From the NCBI GenBank assembly GCA_965198895.1, contig OZ240676.1, forward strand, positions 3,348,001 to 3,412,000: 64,000 nucleotides of DNA, given 5' to 3'. Below are positions 51,837 through 61,100 of the stretch, piece after piece. The stretch's first letter is position 1; the number at the start of each line of letters is the position of its first letter. A model generated the notes under the pieces. It saw only the letters and a program-made list of their open reading frames with translations, searched no databases and was not told the origin of the DNA. A program made the position numbers and the translations under genes. The DNA is from LMUY01 sp965198895. Lineage in GTDB: Bacteria; Pseudomonadota; Alphaproteobacteria; Acetobacterales; Acetobacteraceae.

Positions 51837-53066
51837 TCAGAGATCGGGCGCGTGGAGCACGTCCACGTCGCCCTTGAGGAATTTGGTTGGCCCGCTCGCA
51901 TTCGGCGTGATGTCGAAGTCGAAGATATCGGTCGGGATCCAAAGCGTGGCGCAGGCGTTCGGCACGTCGACCACGCCACTGATGTGTCCCTGCACGGGCG
52001 CGGTGCCCAGGATGGAATAGGCCTGCCCTCCCGTGTAGCCGAACTTCTTGAGGTACTCGATCGCGTTCAGGCACGCCTGGCGGTAGGCGATCGTCACGTC
52101 CAGATAATGCTGCCCGCCGTGCTCGTCGACCGAGATGCCTTCGAAGATCAGATGGTCGTTGTAGGACGGCTTGATCGGGCTCGGCTTGAAGATCGGATTC
52201 TTCACGCCGTATTTCGCCATGCCGTCCTTGATCAGCTCGACCTTGAGATGCGCCCATCCCGGCATCTCGATCGCGCCGCAGAAGGTGATCTCACCGTCGC
52301 CCTGGCTGAAATGCAGATCGCCCAGCGACAACCCGGCGCCGTCGACATAGACCGGGAAATACACCTTCGCGCCGCGCGATAGATCCTTGATGTCGCAGTT
52401 GCCGCCATGCTCGCGGGGCGGCACCGTACGGGCGCCGGTGGCCGCTGCGGCGTCCCGCGCCTCACCCTTCATGCGGCCCATATGCGCGGTGCTGGGGAAG
52501 GGCGGGTTGGCCAGGCCGGGCACGCGGGTCGGGTTGGTGTCGATCAGCCCCTGTTCGCGCGTGTTCCAGGTCTCGAGCAGCGACTTGGACGGTAGGCAGC
52601 CGATCAGCCCGGGATGGATCAGGCCGGGGAAGCGCACGCCGGGCACGTGGCGCGACTTGGTGAACATGCCTTCGAAGTCCCAGATCGACTTCATCGCCTC
52701 GGGATACTGTTCCGTCAGGAAGCCGCCGCCGTTCTTCTGGCTGAACACGCCATTGAAGCCCCAGGCATTGTGCGGGAACGCGCCGATGTCCAGGATGTCG
52801 ACAACCAGCAGGTCGCCCGGCTGCGCGCCCTCGACGCCGATCGGGCCGCTGAGGAAGTGCACGATGCTGAGATCGATGTCGCGCACGTCGGCGGCGGATT
52901 CGTCGTTCTTGATGAAGCCGCCGGTCCAGTCGTAGCACTCGATGATGAAGTCGTCGCCGGGCTTCACCGTGCTGACCATCGGCAGGTCGGGATGCCAGCG
53001 ATTATGGATCTGGTCGTTCTCGTAGGGGGACGTCGCCAGGTCGACTTTGATCAGGGTCTCAGTCAC
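51837..53066 (-). CDS. fmdA: Formamidase FmdA
   Basis: A 409-residue acetamidase/formamidase hydrolysing formamide to formate and ammonia. The FmdA family pattern is present: NRWHPDLPMVSTVKPGDDF, GPIGVEGAQPGDLLVVDILDIGAFPHNAWGFNG, NCDIKDLSRGAKVYFPVYVDGAGLSLGDLHFSQGDGE and DVTIAYRQACLNAIEYL. It is cytoplasmic and metal-independent/hexameric in studied members. It lies between urtE and fmdB in the operon. High identity-type motifs make the call secure. Confidence 0.95.
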   Translation of the reverse strand: MTETLIKVDLATSPYENDQIHNRWHPDLPMVSTVKPGDDFIIECYDWTGGFIKNDESAADVRDIDLSIVHFLSGPIGVEGAQPGDLLVVDILDIGAFPHNAWGFNGVFSQKNGGGFLTEQYPEAMKSIWDFEGMFTKSRHVPGVRFPGLIHPGLIGCLPSKSLLETWNTREQGLIDTNPTRVPGLANPPFPSTAHMGRMKGEARDAAAATGARTVPPREHGGNCDIKDLSRGAKVYFPVYVDGAGLSLGDLHFSQGDGEITFCGAIEMPGWAHLKVELIKDGMAKYGVKNPIFKPSPIKPSYNDHLIFEGISVDEHGGQHYLDVTIAYRQACLNAIEYLKKFGYTGGQAYSILGTAPVQGHISGVVDVPNACATLWIPTDIFDFDITPNASGPTKFLKGDVDVLHAPDL

Positions 53067-53093
53067 GTTTGCTTTCCTCTCCAGGTTTAGATG

Positions 53094-53783
53094 TCAGACG
53101 GCCAGGAAGCGCGCCACCTTCTCCTCGTCCACGTCGGCGCGGGCGGCCTCGTGGACGATGCGCCCCCCCTCCAGCACGAGAATTCGGTCGGCGATGTCGA
53201 GCGCGAAGGTCAGCACCTGCTCCGACACAACGATGCTGAGCCCGCGCTCGTCACGGATGCGCTTCAGCGTGCGCCCCAGCTCCTGGATGATCGAAGGCTG
53301 GATGCCCTCGGTCGGCTCATCCAGCAATAGCACGCTCGGGTCGGTGGCGAGCGCGCGGGCGATGGCGAGTTGCTGCTGCTGGCCGCCCGACAGATTGCCG
53401 CCACGGCGCCGCCGCATCTCCTTCAGCACGGGGAACAGCTCGTACAGGTGCTCCGGCACCTCCGACTTGTTGCGCACGAACAGCCCGGTCTCGATATTTT
53501 CCTGCACCGTCATGGCGGAGAAGATCATCCGCCCCTGCGGCACGTAGGCTATGCCTTTCTCGACCCGCTTGTGGCTTTTCAACCCGGTCAGAACCGCGTC
53601 CTTCAGCCGGATCTCGCCCGATTTGGTCGGGATCAGCCCGATCAGCGACTTCATCAGCGTGGACTTGCCCATGCCGTTGCGGCCCAGCACGGCGACGATC
53701 TCGCCTGGCGCCACCTTGAGATCCAGCCCGTGCAAAACCTCGCTCTGGCCGTAGGAGACGCGAAGCCCGGTTGTGGTAAACAT
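53094..53783 (-). CDS. urtE: Urea/amide ABC transporter ATPase UrtE-like
   Basis: A 229-residue ATPase, LivF/UrtE type. Walker A GRNGMGKST is canonical (Lys, unlike the LivF at 7 kb), with VPQGRMIFSAMTVQENIETGL, signature NLSGGQQQQLAIARAL and Walker B VLLLDEPTEGIQ. An in-frame TTG at 53798 exists, but GGGAGGG at 5 bases favours ATG 53783. It is the last importer gene before fmdA. Symbol by family and gene order. Confidence 0.86.
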   Translation of the reverse strand: MFTTTGLRVSYGQSEVLHGLDLKVAPGEIVAVLGRNGMGKSTLMKSLIGLIPTKSGEIRLKDAVLTGLKSHKRVEKGIAYVPQGRMIFSAMTVQENIETGLFVRNKSEVPEHLYELFPVLKEMRRRRGGNLSGGQQQQLAIARALATDPSVLLLDEPTEGIQPSIIQELGRTLKRIRDERGLSIVVSEQVLTFALDIADRILVLEGGRIVHEAARADVDEEKVARFLAV

Positions 53784-53794
53784 GGCGCCCTCCC

Positions 53795-54544
53795 TCAATG
53801 ACCAAGATAGACTTCGACGACCCGGGGATCGGCCTGCACGTGCGCCATCGACCCTTCGGAGATGACCCGGCCTTGATGCAGCACCGTCACCTTGTGGGCG
53901 ATGTCGGCCACGAACCCCATGTCATGCTCGATCACCAGCACCGAGCGGTTCTCGATGATCCGGTGCAGCAACTCTGCCGTCTTCTTCCGCTCGCTGACGC
54001 TCATGCCGGCGACCGGCTCGTCCAGCATCAGCAACGCCGGGTCCTGGATCAGCAGCATGCCGATCTCGAGCCACTGCTTCTGTCCGTGGCTGAGATACTC
54101 CGCCTGCTGGTCCAGGTGGTTACTCAGGAAGATCATCGCGGCGACCTCCTCGATGCGGTCGCGCACCTCGGCGTCGCGACGAAAACTCAGCGCGCCGAAC
54201 ACCGAGCGGCCGCGCGGGAACGAGATCTCGAGGTTCTCGAGTACCGTCAGATCTTCGTAGATCGACGGGTTCTGGAATTTACGGCCGACGCCGGCGCGGA
54301 CGATCTGGTGTTCCTTCATCGTGGTGAGCTCAGCGCCGCCGAACTTGATCGAGCCGTCCGTCGCTTTGGTGCGGCCGCAGATCAGGTCGAGCACCGTGGT
54401 TTTACCGGCACCGTTCGGGCCGATGATCACGCGGATCTCGTTCGGGTCGACATAGAAGGACAGGTTGTCGACCGCCTTGAAGCCATCGAACGATACGGAC
54501 AGGCCTTCGACGGCGAGCAGGAAGTCGGTAACGGTGTCGCTCAT
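53795..54544 (-). CDS. urtD: Urea/amide ABC transporter ATPase UrtD-like
   Basis: A 249-residue ATPase, LivG/UrtD type. LLAVEGLSVSFDGFKAVDNL is the UrtD-like start, with Walker A GPNGAGKTT, GRKFQNPSIYEDLTVLENLE, signature YLSHGQKQWLEIGMLL (UrtD-type SHGQKQ) and Walker B LLMLDEPVAGMS, H-loop VIEHDMGFVAD. The SHGQKQWLEIG signature is diagnostic of UrtD. It precedes urtE in the operon. Confidence 0.9.
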   Translation of the reverse strand: MSDTVTDFLLAVEGLSVSFDGFKAVDNLSFYVDPNEIRVIIGPNGAGKTTVLDLICGRTKATDGSIKFGGAELTTMKEHQIVRAGVGRKFQNPSIYEDLTVLENLEISFPRGRSVFGALSFRRDAEVRDRIEEVAAMIFLSNHLDQQAEYLSHGQKQWLEIGMLLIQDPALLMLDEPVAGMSVSERKKTAELLHRIIENRSVLVIEHDMGFVADIAHKVTVLHQGRVISEGSMAHVQADPRVVEVYLGH

Positions 54545-54553
54545 CGCCGCCTC

Positions 54554-55696
54554 CTATTCCGCAACGACGCTGTGCGGCGCATCCGCCACGTCCGCCACCC
54601 GCTTGTCGCGCGGCTTGGTGCCGAGCATCCGATCCACCCACGGATCGGCGTAGCGGCGGTAGATCCCAGCGAACCCATCCGGGAACACCACGACGACCAG
54701 GATGAACAGAGCGCCCATCGCGAACAACCAAACTTGCGGCAAGTCTTCGGAGAAGGTCGTGCGGGCGTAGTTCACCAGCAGCGTGCCGTAGATCGCGCCG
54801 AAGATGGACGTGCGTCCGCCGACGGCGCAGTAGATCACCATTTCGATCGATGGCACGATGCCGACCAGCGAGGGCGACATGAAACCGACCTGCAGGGTGA
54901 ACATCGCACCGCCGATCCCGGCCAACGCGGCGGCGAAGCAAAACACGAAGATTTTGAAACTGGCCACGTCGTAGCCGGAGAAACGGACCCGGTCCTCCTT
55001 ATCGCGCATTGCCACGAGGATGCGTCCGAGTTTGCTGCGCCGAACGAACTGCGCCAGCACCATCAACAGTAGTAGCAGGATGGCGCTGCCCATGTAGAGG
55101 ATGAACTTGGCGCTGTCGGTGCGGATGTCCCAACCGTCCAACGTGCGCAGATCGGTGATGCCGTTGACGCCACCGGTATAGCCTTGCTGGCCGATGATCA
55201 GGATGGTCAGGATCGACGCTATCGCCTGTGTGATGATCGCGAAATACGTGCCGCCGACCCGACGCTTGAACATCGCGAACCCGATCACCAGCGCGAGCAG
55301 CACGGGTACCAGCGGGATCGCGATCATGGCGAAACTCAGATGGTGGAAGGGTCGCCAGAAATACGGCAGTGACGTAATCTGGTTCCAGTCCATGAAGTCC
55401 GGAATGCCCGGGGTCGACTGGATTTTGGTCGCTTCCGGCGTGGACGCCTCGAGCTTGAGATACATGGCCATGCAGTAGCCGCCGAGGCCGAAGAACACCC
55501 CTTGGCCAAGGCTCAGAATGCCCGCATCGCCCCAGCATAGCACCAACCCCAGCGCGACGAAGCCGTAGGTGATATATTTGCCGAACAGGTTGAGGCGGAA
55601 CGGATCGAGCACCGCCGGCAACACCCCCAGCAACAGCACCGCAAGCAGCACGAAGCAGATGATGTCCTTGCGCGTCAGGAACGCATTGCTGTTCAT
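54554..55696 (-). CDS. urtC: Urea/amide ABC transporter permease UrtC-like
   Basis: A 380-residue permease, LivM/UrtC type. LVLCWGDAGILSLGQGVFFGLGGYCMAMYL is the UrtC hallmark, followed by the KRRVGGTYFAIITQAIASILT segment and GVNGITDL. About nine or ten helices. ATG 55696 starts MNSNAFLTRKD; an upstream in-frame ATG is at 55711. Works with UrtB. Confidence 0.9.
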   Translation of the reverse strand: MNSNAFLTRKDIICFVLLAVLLLGVLPAVLDPFRLNLFGKYITYGFVALGLVLCWGDAGILSLGQGVFFGLGGYCMAMYLKLEASTPEATKIQSTPGIPDFMDWNQITSLPYFWRPFHHLSFAMIAIPLVPVLLALVIGFAMFKRRVGGTYFAIITQAIASILTILIIGQQGYTGGVNGITDLRTLDGWDIRTDSAKFILYMGSAILLLLLMVLAQFVRRSKLGRILVAMRDKEDRVRFSGYDVASFKIFVFCFAAALAGIGGAMFTLQVGFMSPSLVGIVPSIEMVIYCAVGGRTSIFGAIYGTLLVNYARTTFSEDLPQVWLFAMGALFILVVVVFPDGFAGIYRRYADPWVDRMLGTKPRDKRVADVADAPHSVVAE

Positions 55697-55707
55697 GGCA
55701 CTTCCCC

Positions 55708-56634
55708 TCATCGCCGCACCTTCAAGACAAACAGGCCTTGCGGGCGCACCATCAGGATGCAGACCACCGTCAGCAACACGAGCACCTGCGCCATCGAGCC
55801 GCTGAGAAAGAACTCCAGGATCGATCGCGTCTGCGAGATGGTGAATGCGGAGGCGATGGTGCCGGCCAGGCTCGTCGCGCCGCCGAAGACCACGATCAGG
55901 AAGGTATCCACGATATACAGCTGTCCCGCGGTCGGGCTTGTGGAGCCGATCATCGTGAATGCGCTCCCGGCGACGCCGGCAATGCCGCAGCCGAGGCCGA
56001 AGGTGTAGCGGTCGACTCGTTCGGTATCGATGCCGACGGCACTCGCCATGGCGCGGTTCTGCATCACCGAACGGACCTGCTTGCCCCAGCCGGCGCGGAA
56101 GATCAGCAGGTAAACTCCGATGGTGATCAGGACCGATAGCACCATGACGATGATGCCGTTGATCGGAATGTCGATGGAGTCGGTGGCAGCGATCGAACCC
56201 ATCATCCAGTCGGGCAGGTCGACGCCGACCTCACGCGCACCGAACACCGAGCGGAAGATCTGCTGCATGATCAGGCTGAGGCCCCAGGTGGCCAGCAGCG
56301 TGTCCAACGGCCGCTTGTACAAGTGCCGGATCAGCGCCCATTCCACGAACATCCCCGCCAACCCGGCGGCGAAGAAAGCGAGCACGATGCCAACGATGAA
56401 GCTAGCCGCGAACAAGCTGGGCATCCAGGTGGTGAACGCCGTCGAGCAAAGATAGGTGACGTAGGCGCCGAGGATCATGAACTCGCCATGCGCCATGTTG
56501 ATGACGCCCATTTGGCCGAAGATGATCGCCAGGCCGAGCGCCATGAGCAGGAACACGGAGAACAGGATCAACCCGGCGAAGCCCTGCATCGCCATGATCG
56601 AACCGAGGTCGCCAAAGGAATATCCGAACAGCAT
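55708..56634 (-). CDS. urtB: Urea/amide ABC transporter permease UrtB-like
   Basis: A 308-residue permease, LivH/UrtB type. MALGLAIIFGQMGVINMAHGEFMILGAYV carries the family GxxNxAHGE, and ALIRHLYKRPLDTLLATWGLSLIMQQ and TLNGxx-like segments (here QVRSVMQNRAMASAVGID) follow. AAGGAG lies 8 bases before ATG 56634. It is the first membrane gene, after an intergenic hairpin. Confidence 0.9.
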   Translation of the reverse strand: MLFGYSFGDLGSIMAMQGFAGLILFSVFLLMALGLAIIFGQMGVINMAHGEFMILGAYVTYLCSTAFTTWMPSLFAASFIVGIVLAFFAAGLAGMFVEWALIRHLYKRPLDTLLATWGLSLIMQQIFRSVFGAREVGVDLPDWMMGSIAATDSIDIPINGIIVMVLSVLITIGVYLLIFRAGWGKQVRSVMQNRAMASAVGIDTERVDRYTFGLGCGIAGVAGSAFTMIGSTSPTAGQLYIVDTFLIVVFGGATSLAGTIASAFTISQTRSILEFFLSGSMAQVLVLLTVVCILMVRPQGLFVLKVRR

Positions 56635-56665
56635 CCTAGCTCTCCTTTCCTGCGCGACAGAGGGT

Positions 56666-56689
56666 GCCCCCGGCACCTGCGCCGGGGGC
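56666..56689 (-). terminator. Hairpin between urtA and urtB
   Basis: A perfect 9-bp stem, GCCCCCGGC (56666-56674) with GCCGGGGGC (56681-56689), loop of 6. It lies in the 65-base gap after the binding-protein gene. No T-tract; hairpins at this place commonly protect or attenuate so that binding protein exceeds permease. Confidence 0.6.
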
Positions 56690-56699
56690 GTAGGCGTCG

Positions 56700-57971
56700 T
56701 TACTGGTAGCCGACCGGGAACGGATTGGGCTCGATCAGATCCGGCGTCTCATACACGACCTTGAATTGGCCATCGGTCTGCGCAAGGCCGACGCGGGTGC
56801 GGCTCCACAGATGGTGGTTCTTGTCGTGGATGCGCACGTAGCCTTCCGGGGCCTTGTCGAACACGACGCCACCCGATGCCACGGCAATCTTGTCGACGTC
56901 GAAGCTGCCCGCCTTCTCGCAGGTGAGCTTCCACAGCCACGGCCCGAGATAGGCGGCCTGCGTCACGTCGCCGATCACCGCCTTCTCGCCATACATCTTC
57001 TTGAAGGCGGCAACGAACGCCTTGTTGTTCGGATTGTCGAGCGACTGGAAGTACTTCATGCAAGCGTAGGCGCCGGCGATGTTCTCGCCACCGATGCCGA
57101 CGATCTCGTCCTCGGTGACCGAGATGGTCATCAGCGTTTGCTTCTTGAGGTCGACGCCGGCGGCCTTGAGCTGCTTGTAGAACGCGACGTTCGAGCCGCC
57201 CACCACGTCGGCATAGATCACGTCGGGCTTGCTCAGCTTGATCTTGTTGATCACCGAATTGAACTGCGTGCTGCCGAGCGGGAAATAGTCCTCGCCGACG
57301 ACCTTGCAGCCGGTCAGGTGGCCTTCGATGTGCTTGCGCGCGATCTTGTTGGACGTGCGCGGCCAGATGTAGTCGGAGCCGATCAGGTAGAAGCTCTTGG
57401 CGTTCTTCTCCTTGTTGACCCAATTGAGGCCGGCCAGGATCTGCTGCGTGGCTTCCTGCCCGGTGTAGATGACGTTCTTGGACTCCTCGAGCCCCTCGTA
57501 GAACGTTGGGTAATACAGCATGCCGTTCAGCTGCTCGAACACCGGCAACACCGCCTTGCGCGAGGCCGACGTCCAGCAACCGAACACGGCGGCGCAATGA
57601 TCGCTGGCCAACAGCTTGCGAGCCTTCTCGGCGAAGGTCGGCCAGTCGCTGGCGCCGTCTTCCTGGATGACCTTGATCTGCCGCCCCAGCACACCGCCCG
57701 ACTCGTTGATCTGGGAGATAGCCAACTTCTCCGCCTCGGTTGCGCCGGTCTCGCTCAGCGCCATCGTCCCGGTCAGGGAGTGCAGGATGCCGCAAGTGAC
57801 GGTATCGTCGGTCACCGCGAGGCCGGACGTGTTGACGGTCGCGGTCGGCGGCCCGGCGGCCCACGCGACGCGAGGTAGCATGGTGGCTGCCGGCAACGCC
57901 GCCATGCCTGCCAACAAATGACGACGGCGCAACGAGCTTGGCTTTTGGTCGGGTGGGGCGTCAGCCATCAT
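56700..57971 (-). CDS. urtA: Urea/amide ABC transporter substrate-binding protein UrtA-like
   Basis: A 423-residue binding protein, first gene of urtABCDE-fmdA-fmdB-amiE. The N-terminus SSLRRRHLLAGMAALPAATMLPRVAWA looks like a twin-arginine signal. The mature part has VTCGILHSLTGTMALSETGATEAE, GCWTSASRKAVLPVFEQLNGMLYYP, NWVNKEKNAKSFYLIGSDYIWPRTSN, VIYADVVGGSNVAFYKQL, all UrtA/AmiC/FmdD-type, so urea or short amides are the likely ligands. GGAG precedes ATG 57971. Confidence 0.92.
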   Translation of the reverse strand: MMADAPPDQKPSSLRRRHLLAGMAALPAATMLPRVAWAAGPPTATVNTSGLAVTDDTVTCGILHSLTGTMALSETGATEAEKLAISQINESGGVLGRQIKVIQEDGASDWPTFAEKARKLLASDHCAAVFGCWTSASRKAVLPVFEQLNGMLYYPTFYEGLEESKNVIYTGQEATQQILAGLNWVNKEKNAKSFYLIGSDYIWPRTSNKIARKHIEGHLTGCKVVGEDYFPLGSTQFNSVINKIKLSKPDVIYADVVGGSNVAFYKQLKAAGVDLKKQTLMTISVTEDEIVGIGGENIAGAYACMKYFQSLDNPNNKAFVAAFKKMYGEKAVIGDVTQAAYLGPWLWKLTCEKAGSFDVDKIAVASGGVVFDKAPEGYVRIHDKNHHLWSRTRVGLAQTDGQFKVVYETPDLIEPNPFPVGYQ

Positions 57972-58005
57972 GATCTCCGAGATTCGATTGAGGCGCACAA
58001 CGACG

Positions 58006-58018
58006 TGCCGGTGACGCA
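58006..58018 (-). promoter_or_regulatory. Shared 13-nt motif upstream of urtA
   Basis: TGCGTCACCGGCA on the minus strand, 35 bases before the urtA start, identical to 11826-11838 upstream of the other binding-protein gene and in the same orientation to its gene. It contains the TGCGTCA half-site that forms a dyad at the other location. Confidence 0.4.
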
Positions 58019-58046
58019 CCTTTCACGGTCGTGCTGCGCTGCGGAA

Positions 58047-58064
58047 ATACGTCGAATGACGTAT
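58047..58064. promoter_or_regulatory. Candidate operator dyad between urtA and the sensor gene
   Basis: ATACGTC-GAAT-GACGTAT, a perfect 7-bp dyad with a 4-base centre, in the 178-base gap between divergent urtA and the permease-kinase gene. Another TGACG follows at 58064. It suits binding by a dimeric regulator such as the neighbouring LuxR-type protein; this is inference. Confidence 0.4.
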
Positions 58065-58149
58065 GACGCCGGTGTAAGCATCACCGCACCATCGATTGCT
58101 AAGGTGACATGGCGCCGCAGCATCGATCAGTAAAGGAGACAGTCATCGC

Positions 58150-61100
58150 ATGGCGATACGCCAGCGCATCATTCCCATCCGGCGCGACTACAACCAGTGG
58201 GTGGCGAACCAGACGATGGAGGATTACGCGCTCCGTTTCACCGCCAAAAGCGCGCGGCGCTGGTCCGCGTGGCGCGTGGCGAACACGGCGCTGGGTGCAA
58301 TTTCGTTTCTTGCGCTGGAGGCCATCGGCGGCACTATCACCGTCGACTACGGCGTCAGCAACGCCGTGGCGGCGATCGTTTTTGCCGCGGTGCTGATCTT
58401 CGCAACGGGCTTGCCGATCACCTATTTCGCGGCGCGCTACGGCGTCGACATCGATCTTCTCACGCGCGGTGCCGGGTTCGGCTATATCGGCTCGACGATC
58501 ACGTCGTTGATCTACGCGTCATTCACGTTCATCTTCTTTGCGATCGAGGCGGCGATCCTGGCGTCGATGCTGCAGGCGTGTTTTGGCCTGCCGCTATGGG
58601 CGGGCTACGTGCTGTGCGCCGTCGTTGTGATCCCGCTGGTGATGCACGGCATTACCTTCATCAGCCGGCTACAGATGTGGACGCAGCCGGTTTGGCTCGC
58701 TTGCAACCTGCTGCCGTTCGCGTTCATTTTCGCGCACGGTTTCGGTCCGCTGCAGGAATGGGCCAGCTACCGCGGCGTGTCCGGCCGGGGCTTCGACCCA
58801 CTGCTGTTCGGGGCGGCGGCGTCGGTGGTGTTCTCGCTGGTGGCGCAGATCGGCGAGCAGGTGGACTTCCTGCGCTTCATGCCACTGCGCACGGCCCATC
58901 GTTCCAGCCGGGCCTGGTGGATCGCCTTGCTGGCGGCCGGGCCGGGCTGGATCGTGTTCGGCACTCCGAAGCTGCTCGCAGGGTCGTTCCTCGCCTACCT
59001 CGTGCTGCGAAGCGGGCTCTTGGCTAACGACGCGGTGCAGCCGACCCAGATGTATCGGGTGGCGTTCGGTTACGTGCTCGCCTCGCCAATGGCGGCGCTC
59101 GTCCTTGCAGGGGCGTTCGTCGCACTGTCGCAGATCAAGATCAACGTGACCAACGCTTACGCCGGGTCGATCGCCTGGTCCAACTTCTTTGCGCGCTTGA
59201 CGCACAGCCATCCGGGCCGGGTGGTGTGGGTGGTGTTCAACATCGCGATCGCCCTGCTGCTGATGGAGCTTGGCGTCTACGAGGCGATCGAGCACACGCT
59301 GGCGGTGTTCTCCGATGTGGCGGCATCGTGGGTGGGCGCGCTGGTCGCCGATTTGGTGATCAACAAGACGCTGGGGCTCAGCCCGCCCGGCATCGAGTTC
59401 AAGCGGGCGCACCTGTATGACATCAACCCGGTCGGCGTCGGGGCCATGCTGCTTGCCGTGCTGCTATCGCTGTTAGCCCACTTCGGTTTGTTCGGTGACT
59501 TAGCTGCAGCCTTCTCGCCATTCGTGGCCTTGGCCGTCGCCTTCATGGCAGCACCGCTGATCGCCTGGGCCACGCGCAGCCGCTACTATCTGGCCCGTAA
59601 ACCGCGGGCCGGGTGGGCCGGGCTGGGGCCACTGCGCTGCGTTGTGTGCGAGAACAGCTTCGATCCGGAGGACAGCGCCTATTGCCCGGTGTACCAGGGC
59701 GCTATCTGCTCGCTGTGCTGCTCACTTGACGCGCGCTGCCAGGATGGCTGCAAACCACAGGCACGCTATTCCAATCAACTGATGGCGCCACTGCGCGCGC
59801 TGCTGCCGCCGTTCGTTATGACGGCCCTGTCGAGCCGGATCGGGCGGTATTGCGCCGTGCTGGCATCTTTGGCCGCGGCAGCGGGGGCCACGCTACTGGC
59901 CATCTACCTGCAGGTACACGGCGATCTCGTCGCGCAGACCATCGTGGCCCCGGCGTTCATCAAAGCCTTCTTCCTGCTACTCGCGGTCGCCGCCGTGATC
60001 GCCTGGCTGCTCGTCCTCGGCCATGAGGGGCGCGAGGCGGCGCTCGAAGAGACGAAGCGGCAAACCGGGTTGCTGATGAGCGAGATCAAGGCGCATGGCC
60101 GCACCGATGCCGCGTTGCAGAAGGCGCGCGAGGTTGCCGAGGCGGCAAACTTGGCGAAAAGCCGCTACGTCACCGGAATCAGCCACGAGTTACGGACGCC
60201 GCTCAACGCAATTCTCGGCTACGCGCAGCTCCTCGAGCGCGACACCACAATTCCCGAACGGCGGCGCGATGGCATTCGCATCATACGACGCAGCGGCGAA
60301 CATCTCGCGGCGCTGATCGAGGGCCTGCTGGACATTTCCAAGATCGAAGCCGGGCGGATAGAGCTCTATCGCGACCGCGTGCGGCTGCCTGAGTTCCTGG
60401 ACCAGGTAGTGGACATGTTCCAGCTGCAGGCCGGTGCCAAGGCGATCGACTTCGCCTTCACCCACGAGGGCCGGCTACCCGCCATCGTGCGTACCGACGA
60501 ACGCCGGCTTAGGCAGATCCTGATCAACTTGCTGTCGAACGCGATCAAGTTCACCCAGCGTGGTCAGGTCAGCCTGCGCGTGCGCTGGCGCGACGACATC
60601 GCCGAGTTCGAAATCGCGGATACCGGCATCGGTATCGCCAAGCAGGATCTGGAGCGGGTATTCGAACCCTTCCAGCGCATCGAGAATGCGCGGGCTCCGT
60701 ACGAGGGCGGCGTGGGCTTGGGTCTGACCATCACGCGGCTGCTGACGCAGATCATGGGCGGCGATATCGTGGTGGACAGCGAGCTCGGCCGCGGCACCCG
60801 GTTCCAGGTCCGGCTGATGCTGTCCGAAGCCCGCTCGGACAGCCATGCGCCGGTCAGCGAACAATGGGCGCAGGGCTATACTGGGGAGCCACGGCGCGTG
60901 ATGGTCACCGATGACGACCCGGTGCATCGCGGGTTGATGGAAGATCTGTTGCTGCCGCTCGGCTTCTCGGTGCTGAGCACGGCGGACGGGCCCGAATGCC
61001 TGCGCGTCGCCGCCCGGATGCAGCCCGATCTGTTCCTGCTGGACGTGGCGATGCCCGGCATGAACGGCTGGGAACTGGCGCGGCATCTGCGGGAGCAAGG

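Noticed and set aside
58040..58149. Sigma-54 promoter for the amide operon or sensor
   Set aside because: No GG-N10-GC pair with the full TGGCAC/TTGC context was found in the 178-base divergent region on either strand; nitrogen-type control therefore remains unproven.
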